From: Dermacentor variabilis
Lineage: Eukaryota; Arthropoda; Arachnida; Ixodida; Ixodidae
Assembly: GCF_050947875.1 (NCBI RefSeq)
Contig: NC_134572.1
Span: 119,400,105-119,464,104, forward strand
Length of the DNA stretch: 64,000 nt
Reading direction: 5' to 3'
Shown: piece by piece, positions 25,018 through 38,600 of the stretch
How positions within the stretch are numbered: the stretch's first letter is position 1
Layout: every line of letters begins with the position of its first letter
Made by a program: the position numbers and the translations under genes
The notes under the pieces: generated by a model
What the model saw: only the letters and a program-made list of their open reading frames with translations
The model's database searches: none
What the model was told of the DNA's origin: nothing

Positions 25018-25240
25018 GCCGCGGCTTAGCGGCTATGGTGTTGCGCTGTTAAGCCCGAGGTCGCGGAATCTAATTCCGGTCGCGGCGGCCGCATTTCCAT
25101 GAGGGCGAAATGCAAGAACGCCCTTGCCCCGTGTATTGGGGGCACAATATGGATCCGCTGGTAGTAAAAATTAATCCGGGGTCTCCCACTACGGCGTGCC
25201 TCATAATCAAATCGTGGCTTTGGCACGTAACGCCACTGAA
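25018..25240 (+). mobile_element. tRNA-derived SINE (Ruka-like), copy A first
   Basis: A tRNA-like head with A-box (gcggcttagcggctatgg) and B-box-like ggtcgcggaatctaattccg is followed by the body gcggcggccgcatttccatgagggcgaaatgcaagaacgccc and a tail with tacggcgtgcctcataatc. The same body recurs near 33318, 30785, 39067, 46405, 58556 and, inverted, 58855. Tick genomes carry such SINEs (Ruka); the family name is from memory. Confidence 0.85.
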
Positions 25241-27103
25241 TTTATAGCGACAGTAACTTCGTGACAGAGAAGTTTGGTTACAAAAACCTACTGACCTTCC
25301 TGTTGATGGACGATTTTACATATTCATGTATTGTTACCTGTTTCTTTTTTGCTAAGTTTTACCGCTGCCGTTTACAGGTGAAAATCGATGAGAAAAAAAT
25401 ATATGTAGAACTAATGCAGGACCAGAAATGTGTAGATAAGATGCTCAGACTTCCTTTTGGTTCTGCTACCAGAGGGAGCTGCTTTTATATAAAAACATTT
25501 TATGAAACACAACACCCTATAGCATTTTATTATGCTAGCATTAAACAGCAGGCTCAGCTGCCTTCGTAAATGGCGTTGGCGCAAAACATAGCAGGCCGAT
25601 TCCCGAGGCAGTGCCATCAGTCGTGGTGCGTTAGCCAGTCCTGATGGCTGTGCCTGATATCTGTATTCGCCCATGTTCTAATGGGGTTTATAATAAGAGG
25701 CCAGAATCGCTGAGGCAGTATAGTCGAAGGCATCGGTGGACTGATCCTGATAATGCTATCGCATTAACAATCACCTATGTGTATTATGAGTGTTTGCAAG
25801 TTTACTATTTTTTTTTTCGGGGCTTACGTTGCAAATCACGGCGCAGCGTGCGAGGAGCCTCAGAATGGCTTGCCATGCGCCTGCGACAAACAAGGAAGAA
25901 CCGAAAGAGATGAGTGTGCAAGAGACAATACGTAAATCAAGAACGTCAAAGACACTGCGATGCAGTTCGTTCAGGTTGTTGCAAGAATGGACATGTGTAC
26001 GAAACGGCGCAAACGTGGTACCGCGCATGCACGTAAAAGACACCGGTCACAGCGCTCCCATTTTCTCGTTGTCCCTTGTTCGGGCGATTTCTTCACCATG
26101 TTAACTCACCAACTAGTGCACATGTAAAATCTGGTAGAAGAATATGCATACTTCTCTGTACAATACTAGCAAGTCATATGTATCTACATATTTGTAACTG
26201 AATTTGTATATAAACAACAACTTGCTATAAAAGAAAATATGGGATACACAGGCACTCAACCCCCCCTCCCCCCAAAAGAAATAATGATAGCAAGAAGATG
26301 CAGGCTAGTGAAAGTGAGCACACACTCGGAAAAGAAATGGCAACATGCACCCGAGCGTGTTCTTGTTTGTTTAGTATAAAACTGCGCTGTTTTTCTTCGC
26401 ATGACGGGACCCTGTCAAATCACTGTCTTGCTCTCAGTGAATGACCTTGTCTGACATGAATGAAAAAGCAAGACAGTAGGATATGTTCGAAGGTTAGGCT
26501 ACTTTTTGTGAGCAACGTGATGATACTGTACGCCGAACGTCAATTTTTCACTTGTGATAGGGAATTACACTTCGTGTTTGCACTGACTCGCGTATGCTCT
26601 TGTCGGAAGTGTCTTGTGTATTCTACGTGCCTCCAAGATCCGTAACTCCCAAAAATTTTACTCGCAATACCAAGTTGTACTTATTGGTTGTAATGGTTCA
26701 TGTCATCTTGTCTGAAGCATCTTGAGGGATCTATGTGCCTCCAAGATCCGTAATCACGGAAAGCTCTACCCTCGGCACCAAGTTATACTTATTGTTTCCA
26801 TCGGTTCTGGATATCTTGGCTTAAGCATCATACGTGTAATGTGTCTCATTATAGAAGAAAGGCGACAAAAGACGGAAACGGGTGCAGCGATACCTTGGAG
26901 CTCGCAAAGCCGCCATTTAACGAGATAATCATAGATGTCGCAACTCCACACCGCGGTATGAATAGAGCCTTCTAAACGACATAGCGCCCGAAGCAGCGTT
27001 TGATGAGCATGAGCAAGTGCTTAGTGGTGGCACTGTGCAATTTATTTGGACGTATTGTGCTCGTGCGAATAAGGGTTCTACAGCGCAGATGAAATTACCG
27101 CAC

Positions 27104-27256
27104 CGATATTTGGGGCCCTCTCGGCGACTGGACGTCGCAGCCGCTTGCTGTACCGGTACGCATCGAGCCTGATCTCGCAGACGTTGTTAATGAGCGCGAA
27201 CAGGGGCGCCAGGGGAAACGCGGCCACGAACAGCGTGACGAAGCCGAACTGGATCG
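27104..27256 (-). CDS. Anoctamin exon 10 (TM7 and Ca2+ ligands)
   Basis: A 153-bp exon (phase 1 in, phase 1 out) has acceptor ctttggcgtcgcag and donor ATCG|gtgcgg. It reads (T)[17 protein letters not shown], then [20 protein letters not shown], then [14 protein letters not shown]. [22 protein letters not shown] is the most conserved anoctamin block. E-I-R-L-D keeps the two acidic residues equivalent to ANO1 E734/D738; counting from the previous exon's YLQ gives exactly the 29-residue spacing of ANO1 E705 to E734. Phase joins correctly to exon 9. An identical copy lies at 35403-35555. Confidence 0.95.
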
Positions 27257-27387
27257 CTGCGACGCCAAAGAAAGCATTCGTTATAGAGAGAAAACTGCAG
27301 GATCTCGGGCGAAGGCTAACGTGGGTGACAAAAGGTCTGCGAGTACGGCGAAAATATAGTAGGAGTGTTACGTTACTTGTGTTACGT

Positions 27388-30300
27388 TATATTTATTTAT
27401 TTATTTAAAATACCCTGCAGGTCCCATGGGGGCATTGTGTAAGGGGGGTTACAAAATCAAGGCAAAAAAAAAAAAGATTAAGCAGCCTTCTAAAGTGGAA
27501 TACAAAAGATACACCTCAATGCAGGGCTCATCAACATTACTACCAAGATCAAGACATGAAAAAGGAACAACTGAAGTAATGAAAGGCCACAAAGGTACAC
27601 TCAAGGAAATAACATGAGTAAAACTTAACGTAAGGCACTAATACTAGAAAGTAAAATACACGAAAAGTGAACATATCAGGGAGTACAATTCTTGAAGGGA
27701 TATTAAGGGAAAAAGACGCAAAAAAGCGGTAATATATACAGGGCATACAAGTGAACACGTGACACAGCATAATTCAGCAATTCATAAGAGCGAGATAGCA
27801 ATGAATCAATATCACAAGAAATTCGAAGCACATTGTCAAGTGTAAGAAACAAGATAAAGTGATTTGTAAGTGCTATTATGAAAAATGCTCGTGTAGGAGA
27901 TGACGAAATTTTTCCTGATCTGACTCGGAAGCAATGTGATCAGGCAGATTGTTCCACAAGCGTATGGCCGTAGGGAGTGCGGAAAAGTTAAAAGCATGTG
28001 TCGTACCGTACATGCGCGCAAAACTGAACTGGTTATTTAATCGGCGAGACGTGTTCGAGGCGATCTGGATATGCAGTGTGGATTGTGTGGCATTATAAAC
28101 ATATTTGTGAAACAAGGACAACAGAGCGATATTACGGCGAAGAACTGAAGGCTGTATGGAATGATCGAGTTTCATTTGCGTTACGCTGGAGTGATGGCTA
28201 TAATTAGGCGAAATAAAACGGGCAGCTCGGTTCTGGACTGAGTCAAGCATGTCGATTAAGTATGTAGGATGTGGGGACCAAATGGATGATGCATACTCGA
28301 GCTGTGGACGAACAAATGTCTGATAGGCCAATTTGCGGATGTTGGAAGGTGAATTACCCAGATTACGACGTAGGTAACCTAATGTCCTTGAAGCTTTTGC
28401 GCAAACGGCTGCAATATGGTCTGTCCAGGAGAGGTTTTGGGTTAGGTGAACACCCAAATATTTTTACGATACTCTATGTAACAATTCGTTATTATTGACG
28501 TTGTATAAAAAATATGAGTTGTCACGCTTATGACTAAAAGAAATTACCTGACATTTTGATACATTTAAAGCAATTAACCAGGTGTTACACCAATTATGAA
28601 TTAGGCTAAGGTCATTTTGAAGGGCCAGGTGGTCGTCAGTACCGTTAATTGATCTGTAAATAATGCAGTCGTCAGCGAAAATACGTAAGCGAGATGAAAC
28701 ATTAAGTGGCAAATCATTTATGTAAATTAGGAAGAGTAATGGGCCCAAAACGCTGCCCTGAGGCACACCAGAAGTAACGTAAGTAGGAGACGAAGCAATA
28801 TTATTAACTACTGTGAACTGTTGACGATTCGAAAGAAAATTACGAAGCCATGTTAGAGGGAAGGAGTCAATTCGAAGTGCAGTTAATTTTGCAATAAGGC
28901 GACAATGACCTACACGATCAAATGCTTTGGAAAAGTCAAGGAAAATGCAATCAGTCTGCTGGTTATTCTTAATGTTAAGGTGCAGGTCAGTCGTGAATTC
29001 GAGTAACTGTGTTTCACAAGATAATCCTTTCCTGACACCATGTTGATGTTGAAAAAAGAAATTATTGGACTCTAGGTGATTATAAATATGAGAAGCAATT
29101 ATACGTTCGAGCATCTTGCAGCAAGTGCAGGTCAATGAAATTGGAAGGTAATTTTCCGGGGAGTTTTCATTCCCAGTTTTAAATATGGGTATGATTTTGG
29201 CCATTTTCCAGTCATTGGGCAGCTGTCTCGATGACAAATACTGCTTGAATATGTGGTACAGAATGTTACTGGATATAGAAATGGTATTTTTTAATATCTT
29301 GGAACTAATATTATCAATACCAGATGAAGTAGATAACTTCAAATTATTAATAACACATGCAATTCCCTCCACCGAGATTTCAATACTTTCCATGAATCAC
29401 CAGTCATAATCAGCAACATCAGATACATTGGTATGATCCTCGCGGCTGAAAATCGATGAAGAAAATGTATTAAACGCAGAGGGGCATTCATTGTCAGAGA
29501 GGGGAGTATTTGTATTGCTATGTAAGGCTATCCGGTTAGAGTCACGGTCAGGTGATACAACTCGCCAAAACTTTTTCGGATTCGAACGTAAGAGAGCAGG
29601 TAAATCTGTGGAGAAATATTTATTTTTAGCTGCAGCTAAGGCAGAACAGTACGTTTTTAAGCAAAGCCTGTACCTTTCCTACGAAGGAGCATTATCGAGG
29701 CATTTAGCGGTATTGTACAGATGTTTCTTTTTATTCCTGAGCTTGCTTAGGGCATTATTAAACCAAGGATTTGTTTTGTCTTGTGTTATCGAGATCAACG
29801 ATATATATTTGTTAATTAGAGCAGACATTTTATTCTTGAAACATACCAAGTTATCTTCCACCGAGCGATTATAAAAAGAAGGAAGTAGCGTGAGGTTGAA
29901 AAATACTTCAAGTTGATCGTTTATTTTAGAGTAGTTTGCTTTGTTATAATCACATATTATTTTCTTTGAGATCCCTGAAAAGCGTAGTGGAACACTGATT
30001 GTTACCTGAAGTAAATCGTGATCGCTAAAGCCGTTTAGATGAATTACGGATTCAATCGTTTCGAGAGTGTTGGTGCGTATAAGCTCTAGAATGTTAGTAC
30101 CACGGTTTGGTTTGTTAACGACCTGGAACAGGTTAAGATCTAAAGTTAAGAAAATCCACTGATGTTCGACAAGATGATGATAGATTACGCCAATTTATGA
30201 GCGGAAAGTTGAAATCACCGAATAAATAAACAGAATGCGCTGGACAGAGCAGGAGGGCCGTGGTTATGCTATTGCGTAGTTCTGTAACGAAAAAAGTGCT

Positions 30301-30790
30301 GTAGTCAGGTGGACGGTAACAGGCACCTACCAGTGGTTTGGTCGTATTTATTATTACTTCAACCCACACAATTTCAAGAGATGAGTTCGAGTCGATGATA
30401 AGTGAAGATAATAATTTTTTAACACCGAGAAGAATGCCACCGCCACTCTTGCTAGTTCGATCTTTGCGGTAAATATTATAAGAATGCTTATCAGGAAGAA
30501 TTTCGACGTCTGTAATGTCAGGTTTTAGCCAAGTTTCGGTAAGAACAAGAATATTAGATTCGTTATCGTCAAGCAGAGACCAAACTAATTCGCGCTTGGG
30601 CATGATGCTTCGTATGTTTGCGGAAGATAGTGTCAACAAAGACCCAGTGATAGGTAGCTTTATGCTGTGTTATGCGTGCATTGACTTTTGTAGTGTGTTA
30701 TTGTGCACCCGCGCATGCTTAAGTGCTTTTCCTGGGCACTTACGTGTACGATTTGATTTATTCACCATGGAAGTGGCTCCCGTGCTTTGG
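27388..30790 (-). mobile_element. CR1/L2-like LINE, degenerate (copy A)
   Basis: On the minus strand, 5' to 3': an endonuclease start (LTLSSANIRSIMPKRELVWS, later YRPPDYSTF and GDFNFPLINW) from 30639; a linker around 29679-29861; reverse transcriptase 28464-29393 with FLDFSKAFDRVGH, SGVPQGSVLGPLLFLIYIND and FADD; a thumb/C-terminal part 27876-28457 with YLGVHL and RPQLEYASSIWSPH; and a (TAAA)n tail at 27388-27405. A frameshift near 30180 and an in-frame TAA between RVS and KYLGVHL (about 28466) break the ORF, and a TAG replaces a Trp codon after NAPS (about 29678). It sits in the intron between exons 9 and 10, same strand as the gene. The FADD catalytic box and EN type suggest CR1/L2; clade assignment is tentative. 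Confidence 0.9.
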
Positions 30791-31050
30791 TGCCTACATC
30801 TGATCCACCGCAGTGATTCATTCATTGCTGTGGCGTTCTGCTGCTGAGTGTCGAGCACGATGTCGCGGGTTCGAATCCCGGCAGCGATGGCGGCACTTTG
30901 ACGGGCGTGAAATGCAAAATGGCTCGTTTACTTTGATATGGGCGCACTTTAAGGAATCCCAGGTGCATGCTCGAACTTAATCCCGAGACCCCGACTACGG
31001 CGTGTCTCGCAGCCCATGTGCTGCTTTTGGGGCGCTAGACTCCGGAATAA
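30785..31050 (+). mobile_element. tRNA-derived SINE, copy A second
   Basis: The head has gtggcgttctgctgctgagtg and a canonical B box (gggttcgaatcccggc), then the body gatggcggcactttgacgggcgtgaaatgc and the tail tacggcgtgtctcgcagccc. It abuts the 5' end of the LINE and lies just inside the right edge of duplication copy A. Confidence 0.88.
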
Positions 31051-31305
31051 GGTTGGATATAAAGACGCTTGTATACAACAATACACGATGATTTAGCCTA
31101 CCATCTCGCGCGCCGCATTCGAACGCACGCATGCCACCATCTACGCCTACGTACTCATACATATACGTATTTGTCGCTTAGATCACATGTTTCGGTGTTA
31201 GCTGTTCAATCACGCGCGTAGGCAAGTTGTGTGCTTGAGATATTCTCCATTCTTTATGTAACATCTTCCCGCGAAGCAACGTGGGTGCACTGGAGCTGCA
31301 CTCAC

Positions 31306-31451
31306 TCATTTGGAGGTACTCGTCAAAGGGTGCGAGCTTCGGGCACTCGTCGAGGTTGAAGTCCTCCTCCCAACGCGCGAGCTTGGATTTCTGCTCGGCG
31401 GCTTCCTTGCCGAGTCGCCTGCGACGCTGCCGTCACCACGCCTTCACGATG
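31306..31451 (-). CDS. Anoctamin exon 9 with in-frame TGA (TM6-TM7 loop, start of TM7)
   Basis: The minus-strand exon is C|ATC GTG AAG GCG TGG TGA CGG..., read as IVKAW-stop-RQRRRRLGKEAAEQKS and on through ARWEEDFNLDECPKLAPFDE YLQM to A|gtgagt. The W-E-x-D-x-x-L...FDEYLxM pattern is typical of the anoctamin loop before TM7. The exon is 146 bp, enters at phase 2 and leaves at phase 1, fitting exons 8 and 10. TGA at 31433-31435 sits where relatives often have a second Trp (WW followed by basic residues). Acceptors downstream of the TGA (e.g. gacggcag) break phase. The family's E-Y-L-E is E-Y-L-Q here, altering another Ca2+ ligand. The acceptor tract is a TG repeat. The TGA may be real, polymorphic or a base error. 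Confidence 0.88.
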
Positions 31452-31456
31452 CTGGA

Positions 31457-32619
<1,163 letters not shown>

Positions 32620-33317
32620 AATAATTTTCGCGTAATAATAAAGCTAAAACAGCTTTTTACGTGCTGTTTTAGTAGAAAATGAATCATTGTGACAGACGGG
32701 ACGGTACTTGCCAAGCGCGTCTTCAAGGTGTCCTGTCTCTACGAGAACGATGCCAATCCGAATCCACAATATACCGGCATTCCCATGCATACCACAGCGC
32801 AGCAGCGCCAGATTTCCCTCTAGGTAATGTAGTGAGAAACTCTATGCCCAGCACAGAAGCTCGATGCTCTAACCATTAGGCAACTTACGCATGCCTAAAC
32901 AGGTGGAATAAAACACCTTCACGAATTTTTCCTTCTTCATGCCACCACGTTGAGACACTTGACGCGTTAGGTTCGTTGCATAGCAATCAATATCACAGCA
33001 TAGGCTTTAAAAAGTGAGCGCGCGCATCAAAGCGGATAAAGAAATATTGCCGTGGTTCAGAACGGTTAAACCTAGCTTGTAGAGTGATAGCACGGTTTGC
33101 TTGCTTTGGGAAAGGACACAGACGCTGCTCGGCGCAGTCAGCAACTACCGCATATACAATTAGACCACAAGACAACGCGCAGGCGCTGCACAACACACAG
33201 CACGAGTGCGTGGGAACTATAGGTAAGTGTCCGTCCTTGGCTTCTCCTTTTGTTTGTTGTTAATGCCCCTATCAACCGTTAAATAGCAGCCAGTATAATA
33301 GCTGAGGTATACCCAAC

Positions 33318-33540
33318 GCGGTGGCTTAGCGGCTATGGTGTTGCGCTGTTAAGCCCGAGGTCGCGGAATCTAATTCCGGTCGCGGCGGCCGCATTTCCAT
33401 GAGGGCGAAATGCAAGAACGCCCTTGCCCCGTGTATTGGGGGCACAATATGGATCCGCTGGTAGTAAAGATTAACCCGGGGTCTCCCACTACGGCGTGTC
33501 TCATAATCAAACCGTGGCTTTGGCACGCAACGCCACTGAA
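33318..33540 (+). mobile_element. tRNA-derived SINE, copy B first
   Basis: Orthologous position to the SINE at 25018-25240 within the duplicated segment, with a few substitutions. Confidence 0.85.
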
Positions 33541-35402
33541 TTTATAGCGACAGTAACTTCGTGACAGCGAAGTTTGGCTACAAAAACCTACTGACCTTTC
33601 TGTTGATGGACGATTTTACATATTCATGTATTGTTACCTGTTTCCTTTTTGCTAAGTTTTACCGCTGCCGTTTACAGGTGAAAATCGATGAGAAAAAATA
33701 CATGTAGAACTAATGCAGAACCAGAAACGTGTAGATAAGATGCTGAGACTTCCTTTTGGTTCTGCTACCAGAGGGAGCTGCTTCTATATAAAAACATTTT
33801 ATGAAGCACAACACCCTATAGCATTTTAATATGCTAGCATTAAACAGCAGGCTCACCTGCCTTCGTAAATGGCGTTGGCGCAAAACATAGCAGGCCGATT
33901 CCCGAGGCAGTGTCATCAGTCGTGGTGCGTTAGCCAATCCTGATGGCTGTGCCCGATATCTGTATTCGCCCATGTTCTAATGCGGTTTATAATAAGAGGC
34001 CAGAATCGCTGAGGCAGTATAGTCGAAGGCATCGGTGGACTGATCCTGATAATGCTATCGCATTAACAATCACCTATGTGTATTATGAGTGTTTGCAAGT
34101 TTACTATTTTTTTTTCGGGGCTTACGTTGCAAATCACGGCGCAGCGTGCGAGGAGCCTCAGAATGGCTTGCCATGCGCCTGCGACAAACAAGGAAGAAGC
34201 GCAAGAGATGAGTGTGCAAGAGACAATACGTAAATCAAGAACGTCAAAGACACTGCGATGCAGTTCGTTCAGGTTGTGGCAAGAATGGACATGTGTACGA
34301 AACGGCGCAAACGTGGTACCGCGCATGCACGTAAAAGATGCCGGTCACAGCGCTCCCATTTTCTCGTTGTCCCGTGTTCGCGCGATTTCTTCACCATGTT
34401 AACTCACCAACTAATTGCATGTAAAACCTGCTACAATAATATGCATACTTCTCTGTACAATACTAGCAAGTCATATGTATGTACATATTTGTAACTGAAT
34501 TTGTATATAAACAACAACTTGCTATAAAAGAAAATATGGGATACACAGGCACTCAACCCCCCCTCCCCCCAAAAGAAATAAAGATAGCAAGAAGATGCAG
34601 GCTAGTGAAAGTGAGCACACACTCGGGAAAGAAATGACAACATGCACCCGAGCGTGTTCTTGTTTGTTTAGTATAAAACTGCGCTGTTTTTCTTCGCATG
34701 ATGGGACCCTGTCAAATCACTCAGTCTTGCTCTCAGTGAATGACTTCGTCTGACATCAATGAAAAAGCAAGACAGTAGGATATGTTCGAAGGTTAGGCTA
34801 CTTTTTGTGAGCAACGTGATGATACTGTACGCCGTACGTCAATTTTTCACTTGTGATAGGGAATTACACTTCGTGTTTGCAATGACTCGCGTATGCTCTT
34901 GTCGGAAGTGTCTTGTGTATCCTACGTGCCTCCAAGATCCGTGGCCCCTCAAAATTTTACTCGCAATACCAAGTTGTACTTATTGGTTGTAATGGTTCAT
35001 GTCATCTTGTCTGGAGCATCTTGAGGGATCTATGTGCCTCCAAGATCGGTAATCACGGAAAGCTTTACCCTCGGCACCAAGTTATACTTATTGTTTCCAT
35101 CGGTTCTGGATATCTTGGCTTAAGCATCATACGTGTAATTTGTCTGATTATAGAAGAAAGGCGACAAAAGACGGAAACGGGTGCAGCGATACCTTGGAGC
35201 TCGCAAAGCCGTCATTTAACGAGATCATCATAGATGTCGCAACTCCACGCCGCGGTATGAATAGAGCCTTCTAAACGACATAGCGCCCGAAGCAGCGTTT
35301 GATGAGCATGAGCAAGTGGTTAGTGGTGGCACTGTGCAATTTCTTTGGACGTATTGTGCTCGTGCGAACAAGGGTTCTGCAGCGTAGATGAAATTACCGC
35401 AC

Positions 35403-35555
35403 CGATATTTGGGGCCCTCTCGGCGACTGGACGTCGCAGCCGCTTGCTGTACCGGTACGCATCGAGCCTGATCTCGCAGACGTTGTTAATGAGCGCGAAC
35501 AGGGGCGCCAGGGGAAACGCGGCCACGAACAGCGTGACGAAGCCGAACTGGATCG
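35403..35555 (-). pseudogene. Displaced duplicate of anoctamin exon 10
   Basis: This 153-bp block is identical to 27104-27256 across the exon and also has intact acceptor (ctttggagtcgcag) and donor (ATCG|gtgcgg) sites. It sits in the upstream copy of the 6.6-kb duplication, so in gene order it falls between exon 8 (40624-40718) and exon 9 (31306-31451), i.e. before the exon it should follow. Exon 8 ends at phase 2 but this copy needs phase 1. It ends at phase 1 but exon 9 needs phase 2. Inclusion would therefore shift the frame on both sides. I annotate it as a decoy or non-functional exon copy, or an assembly duplicate. Confidence 0.8.
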
Positions 35556-35687
35556 CTGCGACTCCAAAGAAAGCATTCGTTATAGAGAGAAAAGTGCAGG
35601 ATCTCGGGCGATGGCTAACGTGGGTGACGAAAGGTCTGCGAGTACGGCGAAAATCTAGTAGGAGTGTTACGTTACCTGTGTTACGTT

Positions 35688-38600
35688 ATATTTATTTATT
35701 TATTTATTTAAAAGACCTTGCAGGTCCCATGGGGGCATTGTGTAAGGGGGGTTACAAAATCAAGGCAAAAAAAGAAAGAAAGAGTAAGCAGCCTTCTAAA
35801 GTGGAATACAAAAGATACACCTCAATGCAGGGCTCATCAACATTACTACCAAGATCAAAACATGAAAAAGGAACAACTGAAGTAATGAAAGGCCACAAAG
35901 GTACACTCAAGGAAATAACATGAGTAAAACTTAACGTAAGGCACTAATACTAGAAAGTAAAATACACGAAAAATGAACATATCAGGGAGTACAATTCTTG
36001 AAGGGGTACTAAGGGAAAAAGACGCAAAAAAGCAATAATATATACAGGGCATACAAGTGAACACGTGACACAGCATAAAATAGCAATTCATAAGAGCGAG
36101 ATAGCGATGCATCAATATCACAAGAAATTCGAAGCACATTGTCAAGTGTAAGAAACAAGATAAAGTGATTTGTAAGTGCTATTATGAAAAATGCTCGTGT
36201 AGGAGATGACGAAATTTTTCCTGATCTGATCAGGCAGATTGTTCCACAAGCGAATGGCCGTAGGGAGTGCGGAAAAGTTAAAAGCATGTGTCGCACCGTA
36301 CATGCGCGCAAAACTGAACTGGTTATTTAATCGGCGAGACGTGTTCGAGGCGATCTGGATATGCAGTGTGGATTGTGTGGCATTATAAACATATCTGTGA
36401 AACAAGGACAACAGAGCGATATTACGGCGAAGAACTAAAGGCTGTATGGAATGATCGAGTTTCATTTGCGTTACGCTGGAGTGATGGCTATAATTAGGTG
36501 AAATAAAACGGGCAGCTCGGTTCTGGACTGATTCAAGCATGTCGATTAAGTATGTAGGCTGTGGGGACCAATGGACGAACAAATGTCTGATAGGCCAATT
36601 TGCGGATGTTGGAAGGTCCAGATTACGACGTAGGTAACCTAATGCCCTTGACGCTTTTGCGCAAACGGCTGCAATATGGTCTGTCCAGGAGAGGTTTTCG
36701 GTTAGGTGAACGCCCAAATATTTTTACGATACTCTATGTAACAATTCGTTATTATTGACGTTGTATAAAAAATATGAGTTGTCACGCTTACGACTAAAAG
36801 AAATTACCTGACATTTTGATACATTTAAAGCCATGAACCAGGTGTTACACCAATTATGAATTAGGCTAAGGTCATTCTGAAGGGCCAGATGGTCGTCAGT
36901 ACTGTTAATTGTTCTGTAAATAATGCAGTCGTCAGCGAAAATAAGTAAGCGAGAAGAAACATTAAGTGGAAAATCATTTATGTAAATTAGGAAGAGTAAT
37001 GGGCCCAAAACGCTGCCCTGAGGCACACCAGAAGTAACGTAAGTAGGAGACGAAGCAATCTCATTAACTACTGTGAACTGTTGTCGATTCGAAAGAAAAT
37101 TACGAAGCCATGTTAGAGGGAAGGAGTCAATTCGAAGTGCAGTTAATTTTGCAATAAGGCGACAATGACCTACACGATCAAATGCTTTGGAAAAGTCAAG
37201 GAAAATGCAATCAGTCTGCTGGTTATTCTTAATGTTAAGGTGCAGGTCAGTCGTGAATTCGAGTAACTGTGTTTCACAAGATAATCCTTTCCTGACACCA
37301 TGTTGATGTTGAAAAAAGAAATTATTGGACTCTAGGTGATTATAAATATGAGAAGCAATTATACGTTCGAGCATCTTGCAGCAAGCGCAGGTCAATGAAA
37401 TTGGACGGTAATATTCCGGGGAATTTTTATTCCCAGTTTTAAATATGGGTATGATTTTGGCCATTTTCCAGTCATTGGGCAGCTGTCCCGATGACAAATA
37501 CTGCGTGAATATGTGGTACAGAATGTTACTGGATATAGAAATTGTATTTTTTAATATCTTGGAACTAATATTATCATTACTAATGAAGTAGATAACTTCA
37601 AATTATTAATAACACATGCAATTCCCTCCACCGAGATTTCAATACTTTCCATGAATTACCAGTCATAATCAGCAACATCAGATACATTGGTATGATCCTC
37701 GCGGCTGAAAATCGATGAAGAAAACGTATTAAACGCAGAGGGGCATTCATTGTCAGAGAGGGGAGTATTTGTATCGCTATGTAAGGCTATCCGGTTAGAG
37801 TCACGGTCAGGTGATACAACTCGCCAAAACTTTTTCGGATTCGAATGTAAGAGAGCAGGTAAATCTGTGGAGAAATATTTATTTTTAGCTGCAGCCAAAG
37901 CAGAACAGTACGTTTTTAAGCAAAGCCTGTACCTTTCCCACGAAGGAGCATTATCGAGGCGTTTAGCGGTATTGTACAGACGTTTCCTTTTATTCCTGAG
38001 CTTGCGTAGGGCATTATTAAACCAAGGATTTGTTTTGTCATATGTTATCGAGATCAACGGGATATATTTGTTAATTAGAGCAGCCATTTTATTCTTGAAA
38101 CATACCCAGTTATGTTCCACCGAGCGATTATAAAAAGAAGGAAGTAGCGTGAGGTTGAAAAATACTTCAAGTTGATCGCTTATTTTAGAGTAGTTTGCTT
38201 TGTTATAATCACGTATTATTTTCTTTGAGATCCCTGAAAAGCGTAGTGGAACACTGATTGTTACCTGAAGTAAATCGTGATCGCTAAAGCCGTTTAGATG
38301 AATTACGGATTGAATCGTTTCGAGAGTGTTGGTGAGTATAAGCTCTAGAATGTTAGTACCACGGTTTGGTTTGTTAACGACCTGGAACAGGTTAAGATCT
38401 AAAGTTAAGAAAATCCACTGATGTTCGACAAGATGATGATAGATTACGCCAATTTATGAGCGGAAAGTTGAAATCACCGAATAAATAAACAGAATGCGCT
38501 GGACAGAGCAGGAGGGCCGTGGTTATGCTATTGCGTAGTTCTGTAACGAAAAAGTGCTGTAGTCAGGTGGACGGTAACAGGCACCTACCAGTGGTTTGGT

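Larger units (their letters stand above)
24548..31152. repeat. Segmental duplication, copy A (6.6 kb)
   Basis: This stretch matches 32846-39424 in direct orientation with only scattered substitutions and small indels (a few percent by eye). It contains a SINE (about 25018), anoctamin exon 10, a dead LINE and another SINE (about 30785). The left edge falls inside a tRNA-like SINE head (cccagcacagaag shared), the right edge after cgtactcatacat. It is the copy in correct gene order. Confidence 0.95.

Noticed and set aside
26760..26951. Candidate for the missing anoctamin exon (minus-strand reading beginning VW near 26950)
   Set aside because: Only the first two residues fit, there is no AG acceptor, and the following residues do not match the family.
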